64,000 nt of DNA from Ampelocalamus luodianensis (lineage: Eukaryota; Streptophyta; Magnoliopsida; Poales; Poaceae): positions 32,208,165 to 32,272,164 of the forward strand of contig CM070639.1 in the NCBI GenBank assembly GCA_036346255.1. Direction: 5' to 3'. This document shows positions 10,572 through 21,669 of the stretch, in pieces. Numbering within the stretch: the stretch's first letter is position 1; each line of letters starts with the position of its first letter. The notes beneath the pieces are model-generated. The model was not told the origin of the DNA and did no database searches. It saw only the letters and a list, made by a program, of their open reading frames with translations. The position numbers and the translations under genes are program-made.

Positions 10572-12511
10572 ATGGCTAGTGAGGGTGTGCCTATAGGAAA
10601 GGCTCATTTATTTGATGGCTCAAATTATTCTTATTGGAAAATTAGAATGTCCATTTTCTTAAAAGTCATGAGTCCGAACATATGGAAAATTGTAAATGAG
10701 GGTTATGTTATTCCTCTTGATCCAACAAATACCATGGTTCAAGATGATCGTAATGCTCATTTAGATGCTCAAGCAATGAATGCTCTCTTTGGCGCTTTGA
10801 ACGCGGATGAGTTCAATAGGGTGAGCAATTTGGAAACCGCTCATGCTATTTGGACCACTCTCTCCGAAATTCATGAGGGCACATCCACGGTCAAAGAAGC
10901 TAAATTGCATAGGCTTCGGATTAAATATGAGACATTCATAATGTTGCCAAATGAAAACATCACCGGGATGTATTCAAGACTCAACAACATTGTGAATGAA
11001 TCAAAGGTCTTGGTACTAACCTTCTTGATATTGATGTTGTGCGCAAGATGCTTAGGGCGCTCCCGGATAAATACGAGACGTTGGTGACATTATTTCTCAA
11101 CTCTCCCGAGTTGCCAAGAATAACACCAACTGGATTTTTAGACAACCTCATCACTAACGAGCTATACAAGAAGGACAAGGAAGAGCTCTTGGAGTCATCT
11201 TCATCCAAGAAGAAAATTACCGCTTTTATGGCTAAAGCGGAGACAAGTGATGATGAGGATGAAGAAGAAGACTCGGATGAGGAGTATGCTCTCCTTGTGA
11301 GGAGAGTGAAGAAATTTATGAGAAGATGCCCACATTGAAACTTCAACTTCAACAAATACAAGAAAGGGCAATCCTCAAGTGACAACAAGCGATATAGCAA
11401 CATTTGTTGTTATGGATGTGATGAAAAGGGGCACATAATCTCAAATTACCCCAACAAGAAGGATGACAAAGATAAACCATCAAAGAAGAAGGAATTCGAT
11501 GGAAAGAAGAAGTTATTCAAAAAGCTTCACAAAAGGGGCAAAAATGAAGCTCACATTGGAGAGTGGGATTCCGATGAAGAATATTCGGATTCCGACTCCG
11601 ATTCAAGTGATGAAGAGTCTTCTAAGAAAAGAGAACTTGTCGACATCGCCATAGAGGAAGCTCCTTCACTCTTCTCGTCTCCTACATGCCTTATGGCAAA
11701 AGGAGATAAGGTAAAACCCCTTCATGATGATGCTCCTTCATATGATGAATTAATGGCCATGGTTGAAGATTTAAATGAATATATAGAAAAAGAGAAATCA
11801 AAATTTAAGGTCTTGAAGGAAAAATATATCTCTCTAAAAGACTCTTATGAGAAGCTAAAGGAAGCTCATAATTCTCTTGTCCTAAAAGATATTGAAAAAT
11901 CTCATTCACATATTGGAACTACTTGTGATCTAATAGATGAGATGCATCGAATAGAAATTGCTTCAAATACTATATCCATATCTAGCATTTCTACATCATG
12001 TGATGATTTACTATCAATGCCTTGTTGCTCAAATAATGATTCAATTACAAATACTTGTGATTCTTTACTAATTGTTGAAAACTATGAGTTGAAAGAGTAA
12101 GTTACCAAGCTAAGCAAGAGCTTGGAAAGATGCTTCAAGAGTAAAGCAACCCTCGACAAGTTATTGAGTGAGCAAAGGTGTTCATTCAATAAGGAAGGAT
12201 TTGGGTATGTGCCCAAGAAAGGTAAGAAACCGGTAAACAAACCTTCAAGGTTTGTTAAGCAAAGTGGTAAATATTGCAATAAATGTGGTAAGATAGGACA
12301 CATATCAAATGGTTGCTCAAATACTAATGTTAAATCCTATGACATTTATGATTCTTGCTACATGCTTAAGAAATCTATAGATGGTAAAATAATTGCAAGA
12401 TTCATTGGCACTTCGATTTTAGGTGCTAAAAAGAATGCTATTTGGGTGCCTAAAACCTTAGTCACTAACCTCCAAGGATCCAAACAAATTTGGGTACCTA
12501 AAAGACCTTGA
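10572..12511 (+). pseudogene. gag: Copia-1 gag (nucleocapsid/capsid), frameshifted
   Basis: The ATG at 10,572 opens ASEGVPIGKAHLFDGSNYSY, the standard SIRE gag start with a YWK.RM motif. The frame shifts near 11,005-11,040 (LRALPDKYETLV follows in a new frame). An in-frame TGA lies at 11,336-11,338 and a TAA at 12,098-12,100. Two zinc knuckles are present: one near 11,400 (CYGCDEKGHIISNY, last Cys replaced by Tyr) and CNKCGKIGHISNGC near 12,275, which is intact CX2CX4HX4C. A lysine-rich and acidic SDSDSDSSDEE segment near 11,580 and a predicted coiled coil (11,760-11,880) lie between them. The end IWVPK repeats are typical. Gag packages RNA and forms the particle. It is broken as written, but few changes separate it from an open frame. 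Confidence 0.85.
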
Positions 12512-12526
12512 CTCTTGTTTTTGTAG

Positions 12527-13279
12527 GTGAACTACAAGACCGGTGGAAAACATTGGGTGCTTGATAGTGGATGCACTCAACACATGACCAGTGACAGGAA
12601 AATATTCACCACATTCGAGAATGTTGACGGAAGTGACAAGATCACATTCGGTGATAATAGCAAAGGAAAGGTAATTGGTTTAGGTAAAATTGCTATTTCA
12701 AATGACCTTTCCATTAATAATGTATCGTTAGTAGAATCACTAAATTTCAATCTTTTATCCGTTGCTCAAATTTGTGATCTCAATTTAATTTGCTCCTTCT
12801 CTAGTGAAGGTGTTGAAATCTGTAAGTCAACAGATAACTCTTTGGTGTTCAAAGGTTTTAGATTTGGAAGTCTTTACTTGGTTGATTTTAGCTTAAATGA
12901 ATCTTGTTTAAAAACTTGTTTAATTGCAAAAACCTCATTAGGTTGGCTTTGGCATAGAAGGCTAGCTCATGTTGGGATGATTCAACTTAAAAGGCTTTTC
13001 AAACATGATCTAGTTGTTGGCTTGAAAGATGTGAAGTTTGAGAAAAATCGACTTTGTAGTGCTTGTCAAGCTGGTAAACAAGTCGCAAGCTCTCATCCTT
13101 CTAAGAGTATCATGTCAACTTCGAGACCATTGGAACTCTTACATATGGATTTGTTTGGGCCAACAACCTATAAGAGTATCGGGGGAAATAGCTATTGTTT
13201 AGTTATCGTGGACGATCACTCTAGATATACATGGGTGTCCTTTCTAGATGACAAGAGTGAAACCTCCGGAATCTTCTAA
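12527..13279 (+). CDS. pol: Copia-1 pol: protease and integrase N-terminal half
   Basis: The frame is the same as the end of gag, from which it is separated by a TGA (12,509) and a TAG (12,524). WVLDSGCTQHM near residues 10-20 is the aspartic protease active site (Asp13). HRRLAH (His143, His148) and CSAC (Cys177, Cys180) make the integrase zinc-binding domain. HMDLFGP gives the first catalytic Asp (residue 208). The frame ends in a TAA at 13,277-13,279, where IF is followed directly by SFAKWAQNEF in the same frame, so the stop looks like a single-base change rather than a natural end. The first codon shown is not necessarily a start, because pol would be made by readthrough or as part of a polyprotein. 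Confidence 0.85.
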   Translation: MNYKTGGKHWVLDSGCTQHMTSDRKIFTTFENVDGSDKITFGDNSKGKVIGLGKIAISNDLSINNVSLVESLNFNLLSVAQICDLNLICSFSSEGVEICKSTDNSLVFKGFRFGSLYLVDFSLNESCLKTCLIAKTSLGWLWHRRLAHVGMIQLKRLFKHDLVVGLKDVKFEKNRLCSACQAGKQVASSHPSKSIMSTSRPLELLHMDLFGPTTYKSIGGNSYCLVIVDDHSRYTWVSFLDDKSETSGIF

Positions 13280-15466
13280 AGTTTTGCAAAATGGGCTCAA
13301 AATGAATTTGATTTCAAAATAAAGAAAATCCATAGTGATAATGGTTCCGAGTTCAAGAATACTAAACTTGAAGACTTTTGTGATGAACTTGGAATAAAGC
13401 ACGAATTTTCAACAACCTATACTCTGGAGCAAAATGGAGTAGTAGAAAGGAAAAATCGTACATTAATTGAAATGGCTAGGACAATGCTTGATGAATATAA
13501 TATTTCGGATAGTTTTTGGGCGGAAGCAATTAACACCGCTTGTCATGCCATAAATCGTCTTTATTTGCATCACCTTTTAAAAAAGACTTCCTATGAACTT
13601 CTTGTTGGAAGAAAACCGAACATCTCTTATTTTCGTGTTTTTGGTTGCAAGTGTTATATTTTCAAAAAGGGTGTTCGTCTTTCAAAATTTGCAAGCCGAT
13701 GTGATGTTGATTTCTTGCTTAGTTACTCTTCAAATAGCAAAGCGTATCGTGTCTTCAATCAAAACTCCGGTTTAGTTGAAGAAAGACACGATGTTCAATT
13801 TGATGAAACTAACGGCTCTCAAGAAGGGCATGAGAATTCGGATGATGTAGGTGATGAATTGTTGAGAAAGGTTATGGAAAATATGCAAATTGGCGACATC
13901 AAACCGAAAGATGAACCATCATTTTCTACTCAAGTTGAACCTTCTACCTCTTCCACAACAAGTCAAATTCAAGTGAAAGAAAACAATAATGAAAATGATC
14001 AACCATCCAACCTACCACCAAGAATTCACAATGCGATTGTAAAAGATCATCCAATAGATCAAATATTGGGTGATGTAAGTAAGGGTGTTCAAACTCGATT
14101 TCGTATCGCTTTATTTTGTGAACATTACTCGTTTGTCTCCTCTCTTGAGCCAAAGACTATAGATGAAGCACTTGATGATCCGGATTGGATGATTGCAATG
14201 CACGAAGAGCTTAATAATTTCACCCGAAACAAAGTTTGGACATTGACGGATCGACCTAAAGAACACAACGTCATTGGTACAAAATGGGTATTTAGAAACA
14301 TGCAAGACGAAAATGGTATGGTTGTTAGAAACAAAGCAAGATTGGTCGCACAAGGTTTCTCTCAAGTCGAAGGTTTGGATTTCAGTGAAACTTTTGCTCA
14401 TGTAGCTAGACTTGAGTCAATTCGTATATTACTTGCTTTTGCATCATGCTTTGATATTAAATTATTTCAAATGGATGTCAAAAGTGCTTTTCTAAATAGA
14501 GAAATATCCGAACTTGTCTTTGTTGAACAACCACCCGGTTTTGAAGATCCTAAGAATCCTAATCATGTCTATAAACTCTCCAAGGCGCTCTATGGTCTTA
14601 AACAAACTCCTAGAGCATGGTATGAACGCTTTAGAGACTTTCTAGTTTCAAAAGGATTCAAAATTGGGAAAATTGACTCAACTTTATTCACTAAAGTATT
14701 AGATGATGATTTCTTTATATGTCAAATTTATGTTGATGATATCATATTTGGTTCTACTAATCAAGACTTTTGCAAAGAATTTGGTGATATTATGTTTAGG
14801 GAATTTGAAATGCCCATGATTGGAGAACTTAGCTATTTTCTTGGACTTCAAGTTAAGCAACTCAAAGATGGAACTTTCGTAAGCCAAACAAAGTATGCAA
14901 AAGACTTGATCAAGAGATTTGGGATGGAGGACGTAAAACCTATCAAAACTCCTATGGCAACAAACGGTCACATCGACCTAAATGAGGGAGGTAAATCAGT
15001 AGATTTAAAGCTTTATAGATCTATGATTGGTAGTTTGCTTTATCTCACCGCATCTAGGCACGATATTATGTTTAGCGTTTGCATGTGTGCACGGTTTCAA
15101 GAATCTCCAAAAGAGTGCCACTTGATGGCCGTAAAAAGAATACTAAGATATTTAAAGCATTCCTCTAGTGTTGGCCTTTGGTTTCCTAAAGGTGCTAAAT
15201 TTGATTTAATTGGATATTCGGATTCTGACTATACAGGTTGCAAAGTAGATAGAAAAAGCACCTCAGGGAGTTGTCAATTCTTAGGGAGATCCTTAGTATC
15301 TTGGTCTTCCAAGAAACAAAATTCCGTAGCCTTATCAACCGCCGAAGCCGAATATGTTTCCGCGGGAAGTTGTTGTGCTCGACTGCTATGGATGAGGCAA
15401 ACTTTGATGGATTATGGAATTAAAATTGATAAATGCCTCTTTTGTGTGATAATGGTAGCGCGATGA
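13280..15466 (+). CDS. pol: Copia-1 pol: integrase C-half, reverse transcriptase, RNase H
   Basis: The frame is the same as the preceding piece. Before the ATG at 13,472 the frame already encodes IHSDNGSEF (second catalytic Asp, near 13,335) and QNGVVERKNRT (catalytic Glu, near 13,440). The RT spans roughly 14,160-15,000, with KARLVAQG, the motif QMDVKSAFLN (14,470) and the catalytic YVDD at 14,729-14,740. RNase H follows with GYSDSDYTGC, DRKSTSG and STAEAEY (15,210-15,360). The open stretch is the longest intact coding region in the window (664 codons from 13,472). It runs into a TGA at 15,464 after a one-base frameshift near 15,431. Confidence 0.9.
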   Translation, partial: SFAKWAQNEFDFKIKKIHSDNGSEFKNTKLEDFCDELGIKHEFSTTYTLEQNGVVERKNRTLIEMARTMLDEYNISDSFWAEAINTACHAINRLYLHHLLKKTSYELLVGRKPNISYFRVFGCKCYIFKKGVRLSKFASRCDVDFLLSYSSNSKAYRVFNQNSGLVEERHDVQFDETNGSQEGHENSDDVGDELLRKVMENMQIGDIKPKDEPSFSTQVEPSTSSTTSQIQVKENNNENDQPSNLPPRIHNAIVKDHPIDQILGDVSKGVQTRFRIALFCEHYSFVSSLEPKTIDEALDDPDWMIAMHEELNNFTRNKVWTLTDRPKEHNVIGTKWVFRNMQDENGMVVRNKARLVAQGFSQVEGLDFSETFAHVARLESIRILLAFASCFDIKLFQMDVKSAFLNREISELVFVEQPPGFEDPKNPNHVYKLSKALYGLKQTPRAWYERFRDFLVSKGFKIGKIDSTLFTKVLDDDFFICQIYVDDIIFGSTNQDFCKEFGDIMFREFEMPMIGELSYFLGLQVKQLKDGTFVSQTKYAKDLIKRFGMEDVKPIKTPMATNGHIDLNEGGKSVDLKLYRSMIGSLLYLTASRHDIMFSVCMCARFQESPKECHLMAVKRILRYLKHSSSVGLWFPKGAKFDLIGYSDSDYTGCKVDRKSTSGSCQFLGRSLVSWSSKKQNSVALSTAEAEYVSAGSCCARLLWMRQTLMDYGIKIDKCLFCVIMVAR

Positions 15467-15681
15467 AAATAGCAAATACTCCTGTCCAACATTCAAGAAC
15501 CAAGCATATCGACATTCGCCACCATTTCTTGAGAGATCATGTGGGCAAGGGAGATATTGAAATTAGCCACATCCGAACCGAAGATCAATTAGAAGATATT
15601 TTCACCAAGCCATTAGATGAAGGCCGTTTTTGCAAATTGAGGAATGAATTAAATGTCATAGACTATTCAAATGTTGTTTGA
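15433..15681 (+). CDS. pol: Copia-1 pol: RNase H C-terminus after a frameshift
   Basis: The frame opens with PLLCDNGSAMKIA, followed by HSRTKHIDIRHHFLRDH and the EDQLEDIFTKPL motif that ends almost every plant Copia RNase H. It stops at 15,679-15,681. It is continuous with the previous piece in protein order but in another frame, so a single nucleotide was lost or miscalled near 15,431. The start at 15,433 is not a real initiation site. Confidence 0.85.
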   Translation: MPLLCDNGSAMKIANTPVQHSRTKHIDIRHHFLRDHVGKGDIEISHIRTEDQLEDIFTKPLDEGRFCKLRNELNVIDYSNVV

Positions 15682-16637
15682 AATTTTGCCTCATGCATTT
15701 TGGTTGATTTGGTGTTATTTAAAAGTTTTTATTAAGAAAATATTTTTAAAATTTTATTAAAGATAACTATGTTCTTAAAAATTATATGATCCTAAACTAT
15801 TGTATTCTATGCATAATGATCCTTAATGACTTTTAATTGTTTGCAAAACTAAGGATCATTTGCAATTTATCCTGTCCAAAGTTAATCCAGAACTATTTTG
15901 AAGTTCCAGGATAATCGGAATTACCGGCGGGTTATGTGTGGTATGACCGCAGTGCGCAACTACCAGCACAATAACCTCGGTACGACCGCTTTGCGGTATT
16001 ACCGGTGGCCAAAGGGCGGATCTACCGCTTCGTTTCTTTTGGGAAGATATCTCTCTGCGAGAACTCTTCCTCTCGAGCCTCCTTCTCATTTCTTCTCTCT
16101 CTCTCTCTCTCACTCACCCGAAAATATGCTCGGCTGAATCCCTCCAAAACCTCGGCTGATCTTCAAATCCTTGCGAATCCTTGCATCTCTAGGGTTCAAC
16201 TCCTTCATTCCTCAAGGTAAAACATCTTCTTTTCTTCGTTTTACCATCAAATCAAACCCTAGGTCTCATTCTAGAAAATTTTGAAATGTTGGTGTTTTGT
16301 GCGATTCGAAGTGGGCAAAATAATGTTATTGATGTTTAATGATGTTGTTACATCCATTTCTTGGATTTAAATCATTAGAAACATCAATTTTTCGTTAGAA
16401 CCGTTTGCCCTAGATCGCAGTCTGTAAAAGCGGTACTACCGTGTTCATAAGCGCGGAACTACCGTGATACGGTCTTACCGGCCAGGAAATGGCGATACTA
16501 CCGCACCACGGTACTACCGGCTGAAGACTTGCGGTACTACCGATTTTTACTGACTAAACAACAAATCATTCCATTCAAAATAATTCTAGATTGTTTGATC
16601 TTTTGAACTCCTTGTAACCTATCCTCTCATTGTAAAG
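15682..16637 (+). promoter_or_regulatory. Copia-1 spacer: dyad arrays, CT-rich leader, putative intron
   Basis: After 230 bp of AT-rich sequence, CGGTA-type dyads cluster at 15,915-16,030. A CT-rich leader with a CTCTCT run (16,050-16,216) follows and ends CTCAAG/GTAAAAC, a good splice-donor match, at 16,216/16,217. The next 420 bp look intronic, contain a second dyad cluster (16,430-16,545) and end in a pyrimidine-rich stretch before TAAAG at 16,637. The layout resembles the 5' end of a plant gene with a leader intron. Splicing and promoter activity are inference. Confidence 0.5.
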
Positions 16638-17876
16638 ATACCAAGGACCAGGTATGTGACTCGCAAGACGGTCGACACTCCTAGAGGATCCTCCTCCCAA
16701 CCTCCTGCCGACCCTATTGAAGATCCATCAAGTAAGGGAAAAGGACCTGCAGCAGGTGGCTCAGAAAGTGAGGAAGGATCATCACCGCATATGTCAGGTT
16801 CTGAATCTGAATCTGACACAGAAGAAGAAGTCCAGGCTCAATCTGATGAGGAAATGGAGGACCCAGAAGAACCTGAGATTAATCTAAGTCTCATATCAGC
16901 TGATGACTATGCTATTTTGAGACACAAAGATCAATATCTACTGCCCTCCAACTCCATAAATCCTAGATTCCACACCAAGTTCCAGGAGCAAGTCTATGAG
17001 CAGATTTATGGTCATCACAGGAAGTTTGCAGATCATAAATGGATAAAGTGGCAGCACATAAATTCCTTAGAAAAATATGATGGTGTGTATCGGCTTTTTC
17101 AGCAAGTTGGTCTTCATGGTATGGTATCTCTTAGACATGACTATGATGAGGAGATCATCAGACAATTTTATGCCACTTTATATGTCTCTCCTGATTTCAA
17201 GAAGATGAAGTGGATGACAGTTACACGCTATGTGGAGTGTACTAAGGCTGATTTTGAGCGTGTACTAAAAATACATTCTAGAAATTGGGATAAGCTATTT
17301 GACAGACCTGCTCTGCTTGTTCTTACCTGGACAGATTATTATGATCAGAATGTCAGGTACACTCCAGGGAAGATTCATGGCTTGCTACCCATTCCCAGCT
17401 TGATTAATAGGATCATTAATCATACATTTCTTCCCAAGAGTGGTAACTTTGATGCTGTACGAGGACATGTATGGAATATCATTGATAATATTTCACATAG
17501 GAGAAAGTTTGATATTGTGGATGTCATAATCAGAGGCATTGTATCTTCAAAGAATGATAGAGTCAAAAGAGTTTATCATGCTCCTTATATCATGGCTTTA
17601 ATTCTAAGCAAGATTGAGTATCAGGGAGGTTTGGGATCGCCCCATAAGGCATACAAGCCTAGAGAAAATCCTCTCATTCGCTTTCAGGGGCAGCAGGTAC
17701 AGCAAGAAGAAATTGCTCTAGAAGTTGCAGCTGCAGATGTTACTCAAAGTCAAGACACCTTAGCTCAGATTCTCAAAAATCAGACTTTGATCCTAAACAA
17801 CCTCTTACAACTTAAGGTCACCCAACAGGAAATGAGGACAGAGCATGTAAAGAATTTTGATCGAGACTCAAAATAG
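16638..17876 (+). pseudogene. Copia-1 post-pol ORF (env-like position), start codon lost
   Basis: The frame is open from before 16,656 to the stop at 17,874. Alignment with Copia-2 (MPKKRTVTR) suggests the start is ATA at 16,638 in place of ATG, giving PRTRYVTRK next. About 80 residues of Ser/Glu/Asp-rich sequence come first. A globular part follows with FYATLYVSPDFKKMKW, GLLPIPSLINRI, VWNII, DVIIRGI and APYIMALILSKI blocks, then a Gln-rich, probably coiled-coil tail. It matches the minus-strand ORF at 57,073-58,562. It occupies the position called env-like in SIRE elements, but I see no signal peptide or membrane span. The order and spacing resemble plant transposon-associated proteins of unknown function. 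A downstream frame (17,907-18,110) continues the tail after a frameshift. Confidence 0.75.
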
Positions 17877-18581
17877 GCTAGCTGTCGACAGAGACAGCTT
17901 GATTCTATGGAACAACTCCTATCGACTCCTCAGCGTTTTACTCATCGTCGTCCAAATCTCCCAACTGGGACATCCTCTTCTGCTCCAGTCACTTCACCTC
18001 CTCGTGCTCCAGCCTCAGATCCTCGGCTCTTCCTCCTCGTGATCCAAATGCTGATGTTTTGGTACTTTGATGCCAAAGGGGGAGAAGTAGTTCTAGGGGA
18101 AGTCAGATAGTCCTAAGGGGAGTCAGATATATAGCCTTTTGATATTTTGTTTGCTTTTACTCTTGCTTGTAATAATTCACTATTATTATCTTGTTGAACT
18201 TTGATAGAACTTGTTGGTTGTCTTAATTATCAAATATGATATTGATATTATCCCTACTGAAATTTCAATTATGACAATTCCTTATCAGTACAAGTTTTCC
18301 TCAGTATCAACAAACTAAAGAAACTCTGCCTAAAAATTATCAAAATTCTCTCTATGTGCTCTTAAAATGTTCTATCTATTTCATGCATATTTTTAGGGGG
18401 AGCTCTCTTTGTTCCGGCTTAACAAGAGTTTAATTCTCTTCAATTCTCTTAATCCCTTCATATGTGCTATGTTGTTAAGCCATCAAAAGAATATACACTT
18501 GTTTCACTATCTTGGGTATATTCAAAACTTTTCTTCCCACATATTAACTAGGTTGTCATCAATTACCAAAAAGGGGGAGAT
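17877..18581 (+). other. Copia-1 3' untranslated region with several PPT-like runs
   Basis: The 700 bp are AT-rich. GGGGGAG-type polypurine runs occur at about 18,076, 18,093, 18,115 and 18,395 before the real PPT at 18,568. GATGCCAAAGGGGGAGAAG near 18,070 recurs in Copia-2 (minus, near 56,620). No gene was seen apart from the frameshifted tail of the post-pol ORF up to about 18,050. Confidence 0.6.
18568..18581 (+). other. Polypurine tract, Copia-1
   Basis: AAAAAGGGGGAGAT directly precedes the 3' LTR TGAAAAGC. The preceding TCAATTACC is shared with both Copia-2 LTR borders. Confidence 0.9.
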
Positions 18582-19859
18582 TGAAAAGCATCTAGGCCCC
18601 TAAAAATTAGTTTCGGTAAATAATGATAATATGTGAATATGAGACTTATTGGTTTGTTGTGTATTTAGAAGGTTAAGTCTCATTGGAGAAAATAATCGTG
18701 AAGAGGCATGCTAAAGAACTTATGAAGATCAAATATGGTTCATGGATGAGGTACAAGTGGTTTTTTAAATTCTTTCTCTTTTTACCGGTCTTTGGAGAAA
18801 TGGTTGGAAGACCGGATTATAGGTTAAATGCCGTACTATTAAGAGGGATCATGACTAGTAGCTTGATGGTATGTTCTTGTGCTTTATGGATCAATCTAGG
18901 ATCATGCATGCATTTGGATTTCTTTTTCCTTTGCCAAGCCTGCGTTTGTCAGGATGATCATGCCTCTTCAAACGTGGACTTGAGTACCGCACTTACTTTG
19001 CGGTATGACCGTGCTGCGGTAGTATCGCGAGTCAGTTGGCGGTAGTACCGCAGTGCGGGTGAAAACGGCTATGTCAGAGCATTTAATGTCACTATTATAG
19101 CCGTTACAGTTGTAGTTGGACATGTGCGGTAGTACCGCTCGGTACATGGCGGTAGTACCGCATATGGCCTGAAAAGCTGATTTTTTTCCTCTCTAACGGT
19201 TATAATTGTTGGTGGGTGGTATAAATACACCCCCACCTGCTCAAGGACGTGATGCTAGACCTCATTTAACATCCTTAGTGCCTTGTGCATTCATTCAACT
19301 CCTCAAACTCACTTGTACACTCTTTGAGAGGTTGTTGAGCTCATTCAAGTGCATTCATTATTCTAGTTGATCCTTTTGCACTTGAGTGTCGTCAAGCGAA
19401 GGTCATCGATTTGTTACTCTTGGAGTTTTGCCGAACTCCTAGACGGCTTGACGAAGATTACACGGTGATCTCTTCAAGAAGATTGTGAAGAGGCCCGGTG
19501 CCAAGATTGTGAGTGGTTCGGTGTTCACCATCTCCGGAGTGGAGGAAGAACAACCAATAGTGATCGAAGAAAGGCTTAATTGGTGGAGCCGGCTTGATTT
19601 GTTCAAGCTCCCTCAACATGGACTAGTGAAGATCGGCAAGTCTTCGACACCACGGGAAAAACCTCATTGTCTCACTTGTGGTTATTTATTGTCTTTACTT
19701 ATTCCGCACTTATAATTCAAGCATTATCTTGTATTGTCATTAGCTCCTCATTGTGTTAGAAAGTATTTGCTAGAACATTTTAGCTCTAAGTTTAATTTGG
19801 TCGATAAAATTTAGAAACCTCCTATTCACCCCCTCTAGTCGGTTATCCTTGATCCTACA
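18582..19859 (+). repeat. Copia-1 3' LTR
   Basis: The LTR is 1,278 bp, TGAAAAGC...CCTACA, followed by the TSD CCTGG. It is nearly identical to the 5' LTR except that about 270 bp of dyad-rich U3 are missing near 18,965. A TATA box lies at 19,220-19,228. The short open frames 18,683-19,045 and 19,485-19,715 recur in the 5' LTR and have no recognisable product. Confidence 0.9.
19220..19228 (+). promoter_or_regulatory. TATA box, Copia-1 3' LTR
   Basis: TATAAATAC is identical in context to 9,875-9,883. From a 3' LTR it could drive readout into the flanking Tekay-1 LTR. Confidence 0.65.
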
Positions 19860-21669
19860 CCTGGCCACCTTAAACATTTTCCTAACTTGTTTGGTTTGAC
19901 CTTCACAGAGATGGTCAAACTTCGGGACTTGCTCTTTGTCGGCCACACTCACCCCGTTTTTCCTCAGCACCGACAAGCACCGTCGTTGTCGGAGCTTATT
20001 CGACCACCCCTAGACCTTCTCCATCCTCAGGTACCCACTCATTAGTAGTTTAAGGCCAGGGCACTTGCTTTTCAGAAAAATGCGGAGCTCTTTGTGTTTT
20101 TCGCGTTTAACCGTGTCGGTCCTCATCACCTCTCTCCGGCTCACCGGCGTTCTGGGCCGTCGCCACCGTCGTGAGTAGCCCTAGTAGGTGCGCAACACTA
20201 TTGTGCACTTAGTGGTGCCCTTGGCTCACGTCGGCCTGGTCCACATCACCGGCGGAGAGTTTTTCTTGCCCTCGGGCCTTTCTTTTGTCGGCCGATAATC
20301 TGGCGCGATCGGAACTCCCGCTGTGTTAGCACCGGAACTACCGCCCCCACGGTAGTACCGTTTCCATAGCGTCGGTAGTACCGTTTTCCCGTGGGACGTC
20401 AAAAACTTCCCAAAGCACCGTCTTTGGAAATTTCGTACCGCTCTTTGCAACGGTACTACCGTGCTTGCGGTAGTTCCGTTCCTTCAACTGCAGAACTACC
20501 GTTTTCCTTGGGTGCCCTCTCGCGCACTGTTCTCTAGTGCGCGTGGGCCGTTAGATCTGATCTCATCGGTCCACGTTGTTCCACGTCTTTTCTTTTGAGT
20601 TGGATTTGTTTAATTCTGGTAAGCCCTTATTTGTCAACTAAAAATTGTATTAAACTTTAAAAAGTCATAGCTATTTCATTTTACTTCCTTTTTAGATGAT
20701 TCCAACTGTGCCAAATTCCTGTTTAACCTATGTTTAATCTAAAAATACATTTAGACATTGTTCTGTGCCAGAAAATCGTGTAAACAATATTAACTTGTTT
20801 TAGCCATTATTTGATATTCCAAAAATTCAATTAAAACTGGTAAAATGCATAACTTTTTCTATATAACTTCAAACTGGGCAAACTCAAGTTTGTAAAATCC
20901 CTCTGTTAGTATACTTTAATTTGGAATAGGTTTTATTCATGTCTTTGCCTCTGAAAAATGATATGTTGTAGTTTCACAACTTAGAAAAATTATAAGTAAT
21001 TCATTTTTAACTCCAAATTGAGTAAACTCAGTTTTGTTGTTCTTATAATGCCATATTCTACCTACCATAAAAATTTCAGGGTTTAGATCTTTCTGGAAAT
21101 TTATGCCATGAACAGTAACCAAAATTAATTTAATTTGGAATTTCGAGGCTGAGAAAAATTGTTTAGGCTATAGCTTTTTCATGTTTAGTTCAAATGACTT
21201 GATTCTTGTTGCTAAATTCATTTAAAATCTTACCCTTACTACTGTAGAAATTTCATGAGTTTTGGATGAATTTGGCTTTTGAGTTTCTTTCGGTGTTCTT
21301 CGTTCTTATTAGTTTTATCGCGTTTTTGCATTAGGTTCCAAAGAAATTATTGATTGCGTGAGTGATCCTCTGCAACAAGAGCACATCCAACAAGGCAAGT
21401 AGATGTAGCATCATTTGATCATATTGTTCCTATTATTTTCAAATTCTAATATGTTGTTTGCAAATTCTACGTATGCATTGCTATCTTATTTTAAACTATT
21501 GTCGATTAGTTGACCTATTAGATGTATAATCTGTAGGTAAATGTTCATCCTCTACTACTGAGCCTAGGATTATCTTGCTGTGATTTTGGGTTCGTTGGAT
21601 GAGCCCTTGTCACTTAGTAGTTTACGAGTAATGTTGCTTAGCCATGCTTAGCTACCGGTAGAAATAGGC

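Larger units (their letters stand above)
3854..19859 (+). mobile_element. Copia-1, SIRE-type LTR retrotransposon with post-pol ORF
   Basis: The element is bounded by TGAAAAGC...CCTACA LTRs and flanked by the 5-bp duplication CCTGG at 3,849-3,853 and 19,860-19,864. The order is LTR, PBS, gag with two zinc knuckles, protease-integrase-RT-RNase H (the Copia order), spacer, an extra ORF, several polypurine runs, PPT, LTR. The gag and pol motifs, the extra ORF and the AAAAAGGGGGAGAT PPT fit the SIRE/Maximus lineage. It carries a few stops and frameshifts, so it is a relatively young but dead copy (or see the base-calling finding). It is inserted in the Tekay-1 LTR. Confidence 0.9.

Noticed and set aside
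16656..17876. Post-pol ORF as a true envelope glycoprotein
   Set aside because: No signal peptide, hydrophobic membrane span or cysteine-rich ectodomain is visible; only its position suggests env.
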